From Pseudidiomarina terrestris (GTDB lineage: Bacteria; Pseudomonadota; Gammaproteobacteria; Enterobacterales; Alteromonadaceae): a stretch of 64,000 nucleotides of DNA. The stretch spans positions 806,001 through 870,000 of the forward strand of contig NZ_JAGGJF010000001.1 in assembly GCF_030466405.1 (NCBI RefSeq), given 5' to 3'. Within the stretch, counting starts at the first letter, position 1. Every line of letters begins with the position of its first letter. Both the position numbers and the translations under genes were made by a program. Of the stretch, positions 58,845 through 64,000 are shown one piece after another. The notes beneath the pieces were generated by a model. It was not told the origin of the DNA. It worked only from the letters and a program-made list of their open reading frames with translations, and did not search any database.

Positions 58845-60359
58845 CTACATCCACCTGTGTGAATTTTTGGCGATTTCGTCGACCCACTGCTGTTGCAGAG
58901 ACTGCGCGTTTTCACTTGGCAGATAACGAAGTGTTTCGCTACCCGCCGCAGTGTGCAAAATCAAATGCGAAAAACCTAGTAAACGTAACCAGGGCCCTTG
59001 CTGGACATCAATCTGTTGTACTTTACGGCGTGGGTACCAGTTTTCATTACGACTGAAGATCCCGCGTCTGACCACAAACCATTGTTCAGCTGGCGTGGTG
59101 GTGCGACTAACGAAGCTATAACCGTAATTGCGCCAGCTTAGTACTACCATTGTCTGCATTAAAATCCATCCGGCCAAGGTAGCAGCGATGCCCGGCCAGC
59201 CGCTTTCGGCTGCGAAGAACAACAGGGTGGCAATAACAGGAGCGAGCAAGGCGAGCCACAGGCTCGAGCCGAGTAGCGCCAGCGGCGAAAGTCGTTGCCA
59301 GTTGACCTCGGCGGCGGGCGGCAGTCGCAGTTGCTCGCGAAACTCAGCAAAAAACGCTGCATCCACCACGGGTAAGGTAAATTGCTGAGCGGCTGGGTTG
59401 CCGCCCTGTGCCGCGCGGGGTTGTAACTGACTTACCGTGACGACACTGCGCTGCAGCAGGCGGGCACGTAAATTACGGCGAACATACACGGCCTGCAGCT
59501 TCGGGTAGCGAAAGCTCAAGGTGCGAATCGATAATGCGCCGGATTTCGCCTGGAAACGCTCACCTTCGATGGTTAGGGTTAAATCGTGGTAGGTCAGCAG
59601 ACTGACGGCAATAGCAGCCAGAAAAAGCACCGCCAGACTGCCTACGGCAATCCCTGCGCCAATGATCCATGCCGACTCTGAGTTGAACCAGGCAAGATGT
59701 TGTTGCACCCAGGGCACCACATAGTCTTCCAGTAAATCGAGCTGGCTGATGGGGTAAATCAGTACGGCGAGCAACACAAATAATTTGTTATCGATGATAC
59801 CGGCGCGGATGATCTCTGCCACTGGGAAATGTTTGGTGATTCGGGCTGCATCTTCTTTGGTGTCTGCAGCTGCACTCTCTTGTCGTTGGCCGGAGGGGCT
59901 GACGCTCTCCGCCAGCATGCGTTGGCGTAAGTCTTGCGCCAGCTCCATTTTGAGCCCCGGGATTTGCACTTCCTTACCTGCCGAACCCGCGCTGTCGACA
60001 CTTAACACCGTCAGCTTAAAGGGTCTGAAGTACCAGACCTGATGAATCTCGGCTTGTTGTATGCGCTCGTAGTTGAGGGTGAGGTGTTTACGGTTAAAAA
60101 TCCCTGTTCGCAAATGCACCGCATCATCGGCGATGGCATACAGGAAGAAGCGCTGAGTAAGAACCGCGCTAATGATGACATACAGTAAGTAAGCGCCAGC
60201 TAAGCCAAACAGAACCCACACCGAATCCTTACCAATGACGAAAATTGCAGCAAAAGCCGGAATTAAATTCGAAATATTGGTCACCAGCTGCTTCAATTGT
60301 TTAAAGAGGAAGAACGCAATGGTGATCAGCGGGGTGCGTTGCCAGGTTAACTCACTCAT
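58845..60359 (-). CDS. YdbT-like PH-domain membrane protein
   Basis: ATG 60359 (MSELTWQRTP) is chosen; a longer frame begins at 60377. 504 residues with several helices and three bacterial PH (DUF304/bPH2) segments such as LRTGIFNRKHLTLNYERIQQAEIHQ, RTLSFRYPKLQAVYVRRNLR and RRGIFSRNENWYPRRKVQQIDVQQG. E. coli-type YdbT partners with YdbS; the smaller partner gene overlaps this start by 8 bases. Confidence 0.9.
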   Translation of the reverse strand: MSELTWQRTPLITIAFFLFKQLKQLVTNISNLIPAFAAIFVIGKDSVWVLFGLAGAYLLYVIISAVLTQRFFLYAIADDAVHLRTGIFNRKHLTLNYERIQQAEIHQVWYFRPFKLTVLSVDSAGSAGKEVQIPGLKMELAQDLRQRMLAESVSPSGQRQESAAADTKEDAARITKHFPVAEIIRAGIIDNKLFVLLAVLIYPISQLDLLEDYVVPWVQQHLAWFNSESAWIIGAGIAVGSLAVLFLAAIAVSLLTYHDLTLTIEGERFQAKSGALSIRTLSFRYPKLQAVYVRRNLRARLLQRSVVTVSQLQPRAAQGGNPAAQQFTLPVVDAAFFAEFREQLRLPPAAEVNWQRLSPLALLGSSLWLALLAPVIATLLFFAAESGWPGIAATLAGWILMQTMVVLSWRNYGYSFVSRTTTPAEQWFVVRRGIFSRNENWYPRRKVQQIDVQQGPWLRLLGFSHLILHTAAGSETLRYLPSENAQSLQQQWVDEIAKNSHRWM

Positions 60360-60849
60360 GATTGCTTTCGCCTTCATCTGGCTCGTTAGCGATAGTGGTC
60401 AGCAGTTCGGTTTTGAGTTGCATGGCGGTATCCGGCAGGAGGCCTGGAATAGTTAAATCAGCACCGCCACTGCCGGCAGTGTACATAGCCAGACGCGCAA
60501 TGCCGAATAGCCGCTCGAGGAACGACTGCTTGTACTCAACGTGCTGAATACGGTTCAGGGGTACGGCGCGAATTCGACGAAACAGCGCCCCCTGTTTCAG
60601 GTGCACACCTTCGTTGGTGCGCGCATAAGCGGTAAATAGAAAACGACGCGAGGCGAAGAACAGGCTAAAAAACAGGGTTAGCAAGGTCCATGCCAGGCCT
60701 GCGATCCAGAGGGGCACCACGTTTTTAGGGTAAACCCCGGTAAAGTAACTTGTGATCAGAATAGCTGCGATGATCAGCATGGAGATAAGCGAACGTACCT
60801 GTAAGTACGAACGATAAGAAGGTTCTGGAGCGAGCCACGCAATCGACAT
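60352..60849 (-). CDS. YdbS-like PH-domain membrane protein
   Basis: ATG 60849 (MSIAWLAPEPSYRSY) is chosen; the frame runs further upstream to 60957 but crosses the start of the divergent gene. 165 residues: two helices (LISMLIIAAILITSYF, and IAGLAWTLLTLFFSLFF) followed by one bPH2 domain with NEGVHLKQGALFRRIRAVPLNRIQHVEY. First gene of the two-gene unit with the YdbT-like protein. Confidence 0.88.
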   Translation of the reverse strand: MSIAWLAPEPSYRSYLQVRSLISMLIIAAILITSYFTGVYPKNVVPLWIAGLAWTLLTLFFSLFFASRRFLFTAYARTNEGVHLKQGALFRRIRAVPLNRIQHVEYKQSFLERLFGIARLAMYTAGSGGADLTIPGLLPDTAMQLKTELLTTIANEPDEGESNHE

Positions 60850-60929
60850 CTGATGACACCTTTGGTTGAATTGGTGATGAATGATCCCCATTAAACTAGA
60901 TACATTCGAAAAAAGACAGGAGTAAGCCC

Positions 60930-61613
60930 ATGAAAATTTTAATGGTTTTGACCTCACATGATGAACTTGGTGAAAGTGGTCAGAAAACCGGCTTCTGGGC
61001 AGAGGAGTTTGCTGCGCCCTACTACTTCTTCAAAGATAGTGGTGCCGAGGTAGCAATTGCCACACCAAATGGTGGTCAGCCTCCGATCGATCCCAATAGC
61101 GAACAGGCTGACGCGCAAACGCCGGCAACGATTCGGTTGTTTGATGACCGCGATGCAAAGGATCAGCTGGCAACCTCACTGAAGCTTTCTGAAGTCAAAG
61201 CAGAGGATTACGACGCTGTTTTTTATCCGGGCGGTCATGGACCGATGTTTGACCTGGTCAATGACGAATTATCATTACAGCTGATTGAGCGATTCTGGCG
61301 TCAGGGTAAGCCGGTGGCTGCCGTGTGCCACGCACCAGCAGTGCTGGTCAATGCGAAAGATCAGCATGGCGAGAGCCTGGTTAAAGGCCGTAAAGTGAGC
61401 GGTTTTACCAATAGCGAAGAAGCCGCGGTGGGCTTAACTGAAGTGGTGCCTTTCTTACTTGAAGACAAGCTGATTGAGTTAGGCGCAGACTTTCAAAAAG
61501 CCGGTGACTGGGAACCCTTTGTGGTGACCGATGGGCAACTGATCACCGGTCAGAATCCCGCTTCGTCCGAAGCCGTTGCGCGCGCACTGGTGAAAAGAAT
61601 TAACGCCAGTTAA
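60930..61613 (+). CDS. DJ-1/PfpI family protein (class I glutamine amidotransferase-like)
   Basis: 227 residues. The nucleophile is Cys133 in VAAVCHAPAVLV, with Glu25 or Glu26 in GFWAEEF as the acid partner and FYPGGHGPMFDL as the conserved loop. This set matches the HchA/YhbO-like group that includes glyoxalases and stress proteins. AGGAG-type ribosome site (ACAGGAGTAA) precedes the ATG. Confidence 0.91.
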   Translation: MKILMVLTSHDELGESGQKTGFWAEEFAAPYYFFKDSGAEVAIATPNGGQPPIDPNSEQADAQTPATIRLFDDRDAKDQLATSLKLSEVKAEDYDAVFYPGGHGPMFDLVNDELSLQLIERFWRQGKPVAAVCHAPAVLVNAKDQHGESLVKGRKVSGFTNSEEAAVGLTEVVPFLLEDKLIELGADFQKAGDWEPFVVTDGQLITGQNPASSEAVARALVKRINAS

Positions 61614-61654
61614 GCGCTGGATAACGTCTGACCCTAACCGGTCAACCTCGATCA

Positions 61655-61684
61655 AAAACGCCGGCAATTGCCGGCGTTTTCTTT
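61655..61684 (+). terminator. intrinsic terminator after the DJ-1 family gene
   Basis: An 11-bp stem AAAACGCCGGC / GCCGGCGTTTT with an AATT loop and T-rich tail. Confidence 0.9.
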
Positions 61685-61722
61685 GTAACACGTGCTGCAA
61701 GTGTTGAAGTATTCACAACGTG

Positions 61723-62100
61723 TTACTGCGTCATTTCCTGTAAACGCTTCTGCAACTGCGGATCTTGCTGTACTTGCTGAATCACCGCATTGTACTCATC
61801 TGGGCTGAGGCCCGCAGCGTTCACTGCCGCAATCATCTCTTCCTGAGCTTTTTGCTGAATCGCTTGCGCTTCTTCTGCATTCTCAGCGTTCTGGAATTGC
61901 TGCGAGTACTTCTGGCTGACTTGTTGAACGTCGCTCATAGCCGCCAAAAATTTCTCCAACAGCGCATCGGTCATTTCGATTTGTGCTTGTTGCTGCATGG
62001 CTGGACCTTGTTGTGCGCTTTGCTGTTGCATTGGCGCTGCGGTCACTGCCGTGGTGGCAAAGATTGCACTGGCAATTAACGTGGGTAGTAATGTTTTCAT
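61723..62100 (-). CDS. DUF4168 family secreted protein
   Basis: 125 residues with a signal peptide (ending AVTAA) and a Gln-rich helical body. The C-terminal part, AGLSPDEYNAVIQQVQQDPQLQKRLQEM, is the DUF4168 signature. Periplasmic, function unknown. AAGGAG precedes the ATG. Confidence 0.88.
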   Translation of the reverse strand: MKTLLPTLIASAIFATTAVTAAPMQQQSAQQGPAMQQQAQIEMTDALLEKFLAAMSDVQQVSQKYSQQFQNAENAEEAQAIQQKAQEEMIAAVNAAGLSPDEYNAVIQQVQQDPQLQKRLQEMTQ

Positions 62101-62275
62101 AATCAGCTCCTTGTTGATTCGGATGAACTTATATTTTTTGCTCAGTAGTAAGGGAGCAAGAGCTATGCCAACTTTGATTGATTTATAAGGCTATGAAAAT
62201 TAGTGTTTTTATCGTCCATTAGAGATCCGGCACATGAAACTGTATACTTATGTCACGTTTACTTGAGGTAACACT

Positions 62276-63595
62276 GTGACAAAAAGATACATATTACAGC
62301 GTGTTGCCAGTCCCAGCTGGCAGCGTGCCTTTCTGTTTTATTTGGTCTTGCCCCTGCTGGCATTGTCGGGGGCTGCTATAGGTGTGGCTCTTGAACAGGC
62401 GCGCGAGTTTCAGGATGAGCGCCTGCGCGACGATCTGGAGTTGGTCGGGCGCGCCATTCGATTGCCGTTGAGCGATGCTCTGTTAAGCGACGATATTGCA
62501 CGGGTACAGGCACATCTTGACGCGGTGTTTGAAATTGGTCGGGTGTATGGTGCTTCGGTTTACGATACTAACGGTGAGCTGGTCGCCGCCGCGGGCGTTA
62601 CCGAACGGGATTTATCTGAGAGCCTGTTGGCCGAGCAGGTGGTGCTGACCGGTGAGCAGCGCGATAGTTACCGTGAGGTGGCCGGGCGTGATGTGTTCTC
62701 ACAGTTTATCCCGGTCAATGATCGCGCCGGTCGGCTGATCGGTTTTATGCAGCTGAACCGCCGCGCCGAAGATTTCGAGCAAAGTTTTTCGCAACTGGAG
62801 CGCATCGCCTGGGTCTCCTGGAGTATTGTCGCGCTGGCGCTGGTATCGATTCTTGGGCTGGGGTACTACCGCACCCGGCGACAGCAGCAACTGGAAATCA
62901 GTACTCGCTTACGCGAGCACGAAAAAATGGCAGCGATAGGTCAGCTTTCGCGAGGCGTGGCGCACGAGCTCGGTGCACCATTAACGGTCATTGCTGGTCG
63001 CGCCAAACGCTTACAGGAGCGCCATACTGATGCTGAGAGTCAGCGTCAGCTGAGCGCCATTCGCGGACAGGTTGAGCGTTTGACCAAGCTGGTACAGCAG
63101 CTGCTCGATTTTAGCCGAACGCCCATCAGCCAGCCGCAGCCGGTGTCGCTTGCGGCACTGATACAGCAGGCGGCCAACGCCGTGCAGCATGAACAAACGG
63201 ACCGCGCGCCAGACCTTATCCTGGACTTGCCCAGGCCAGAATTGCGGGTACGCGCCGACGGCTCACGTTTGGAACTGGCGCTGGTGAATTTATTGCGAAA
63301 TGCGCTACAGGCGGCAGCTGCTCAAGTCCGCGTCGATGTGAAAACAACGGGCCCTGATCGTTGTGTGATTGTCGTCAGTGACGACGGTCCGGGCTTACCT
63401 CAGTCGAGCACAACTGAACAGCTGGTCGAGCCCTTTACTACCACTAAACCTATCGGTGAGGGCACTGGCCTGGGGCTGGCCATCGTTGCCCATATTATTG
63501 ATGCCCATGCCGGGCGCTTTACCCTGCAAAACCGCCCTGAGGGTGGCTGCGAAGCACGGGTGCTGCTGCCCTGTGAAATCACCAAGGAGAGCTAA
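62276..63595 (+). CDS. membrane sensor histidine kinase
   Basis: GTG start behind GAGGTAA. 439 residues: a first helix (residues ~18-42), a periplasmic sensor of about 135 residues, a second helix (about 178-198), the dimerisation domain with His230 (GQLSRGVAHELGAPLTVIAGRAKRL begins it), and a HATPase domain with the N box (LVNLLRNALQAA), DDGPGLPQ and GEGTGLGLAIV. NtrB-like in its phosphorylation motif. The start of the response regulator overlaps its stop by one base. Confidence 0.94.
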   Translation: MTKRYILQRVASPSWQRAFLFYLVLPLLALSGAAIGVALEQAREFQDERLRDDLELVGRAIRLPLSDALLSDDIARVQAHLDAVFEIGRVYGASVYDTNGELVAAAGVTERDLSESLLAEQVVLTGEQRDSYREVAGRDVFSQFIPVNDRAGRLIGFMQLNRRAEDFEQSFSQLERIAWVSWSIVALALVSILGLGYYRTRRQQQLEISTRLREHEKMAAIGQLSRGVAHELGAPLTVIAGRAKRLQERHTDAESQRQLSAIRGQVERLTKLVQQLLDFSRTPISQPQPVSLAALIQQAANAVQHEQTDRAPDLILDLPRPELRVRADGSRLELALVNLLRNALQAAAAQVRVDVKTTGPDRCVIVVSDDGPGLPQSSTTEQLVEPFTTTKPIGEGTGLGLAIVAHIIDAHAGRFTLQNRPEGGCEARVLLPCEITKES

Positions 63596-64000
63596 TGGCT
63601 GTTATCACTATTGCCGTGGTTGAAGATGACCCGGGGCTCAGAGAATTATTGCAAGAAGAGCTCGAAAGCGCAGGCTATCGGGTCTCCGCGTTTGCCTCAG
63701 CGGAAGACTATCTGGCCACAGCTGAGCTTGAGCCGCAACTGGTGATCAGTGACATCCGCCTGCCTGGGTGCTCAGGAATGGAGTTGCTGGAACGGTTAAA
63801 AACGCGTCCGCATCCTCCAGCCTTTATTCTCATTACCGCGTTTGGCACGGTCGCACAAGCAGTGGACGCACTGAAACAAGGTGCCGATGACTTTCTCACC
63901 AAGCCACTCGACCTTGAGCATTTGTTGGTAAGTGTTGCGCGCGTCCTTGACTACCACCAACTACAACGCGAGGTCGAACATTACCGCTCGTCGCAGGAGG
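63595..64000 (+). CDS. response regulator, probably sigma-54-type (3' end outside window)
   Basis: The TAATG junction couples it to the kinase gene. The visible 135 codons form a complete receiver domain: acidic pocket Glu10-Asp11-Asp12, phosphoacceptor Asp53 (ISDIRLPG), Thr in LITAFGT, and the conserved Lys in FLTKPLDLEHL. The helix after it (DYHQLQREVEHYRSSQE) is the linker usually followed by an AAA+ domain in NtrC-type regulators. The output domain lies outside, so the type is inferred. Confidence 0.9.
   Translation, partial: MAVITIAVVEDDPGLRELLQEELESAGYRVSAFASAEDYLATAELEPQLVISDIRLPGCSGMELLERLKTRPHPPAFILITAFGTVAQAVDALKQGADDFLTKPLDLEHLLVSVARVLDYHQLQREVEHYRSSQE

Overview
The window looks like the replication-origin region of a gammaproteobacterial chromosome, most likely an Alteromonadales member close to Idiomarina/Pseudidiomarina. 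That placement is an inference from gene order and protein character. The backbone order is mioC - oriC - mnmG - rsmG - parA - parB - atpIBEFHAGDC - glmU - glmS, all on the plus strand, which is a classical gammaproteobacterial origin neighbourhood. The mioC-mnmG gap holds two perfect TTATCCACA DnaA boxes and two variants, an AT-rich 13-mer block, and twelve GATC sites, so it is annotated as oriC.

Layout. 1-4500: a tandem array of orphan Rhs tip cassettes. Each has a truncated, nearly identical Rhs core, then a different C-terminal tip, then one or two small putative immunity genes. 4649-7478: an SDF-family symporter overlapping an AaeB/FUSC-type efflux protein. 7538-12958 (minus): an OmpA-like lipoprotein, then a run with an M1 metallopeptidase, a small secreted protein, a four-helix membrane protein and a PQQ-type sugar dehydrogenase. 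13085-14527: a MASE1-GGDEF diguanylate cyclase. 14563-26662: mioC, oriC, tRNA-modification and rRNA-methylation genes, chromosome partition genes and the complete F1Fo ATP synthase operon. 26711-30130: a second Rhs island inserted between atpC and glmU and bounded by a perfect 22-bp direct repeat. It carries an N-terminally truncated Rhs gene with its own tip and putative immunity gene, two unknown minus-strand genes, and a broken IS3-family end. 30233-33435: glmU and glmS, followed by a terminator and an empty attTn7-like site.

33.7-64 kb is ordinary accessory and housekeeping content. It includes small lipoproteins, an alpha/beta hydrolase, two paralogous multi-helix membrane proteins (34.9 and 57.7 kb), a CDF-type transporter, a DUF4105 protein, a uracil-DNA-glycosylase family protein, and a DedA/TVP38-flavoprotein fusion. 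A TonB-dependent receptor lies divergent from a damaged AraC regulator. Further on are GST YghU, a BON lipoprotein, YccF, outer-membrane phospholipase A, a ChaC-like protein, a PAS-GGDEF-EAL protein with a periplasmic binding domain, a YdbS/YdbT-like PH-domain pair, a DJ-1 family protein, and a histidine kinase with the start of its response regulator, which runs off the end.

The most interesting part is the Rhs material. Four direct copies of one core carry four different tips. Two of the array copies share the same frameshifting 202-bp deletion. Three hydrophobic tips are each followed by a tiny membrane protein, while the one nuclease-like tip is followed by a soluble acidic protein. The two Rhs loci bracket oriC and the atp operon in direct orientation. 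No tRNA, rRNA, CRISPR array or recognisable riboswitch was seen.
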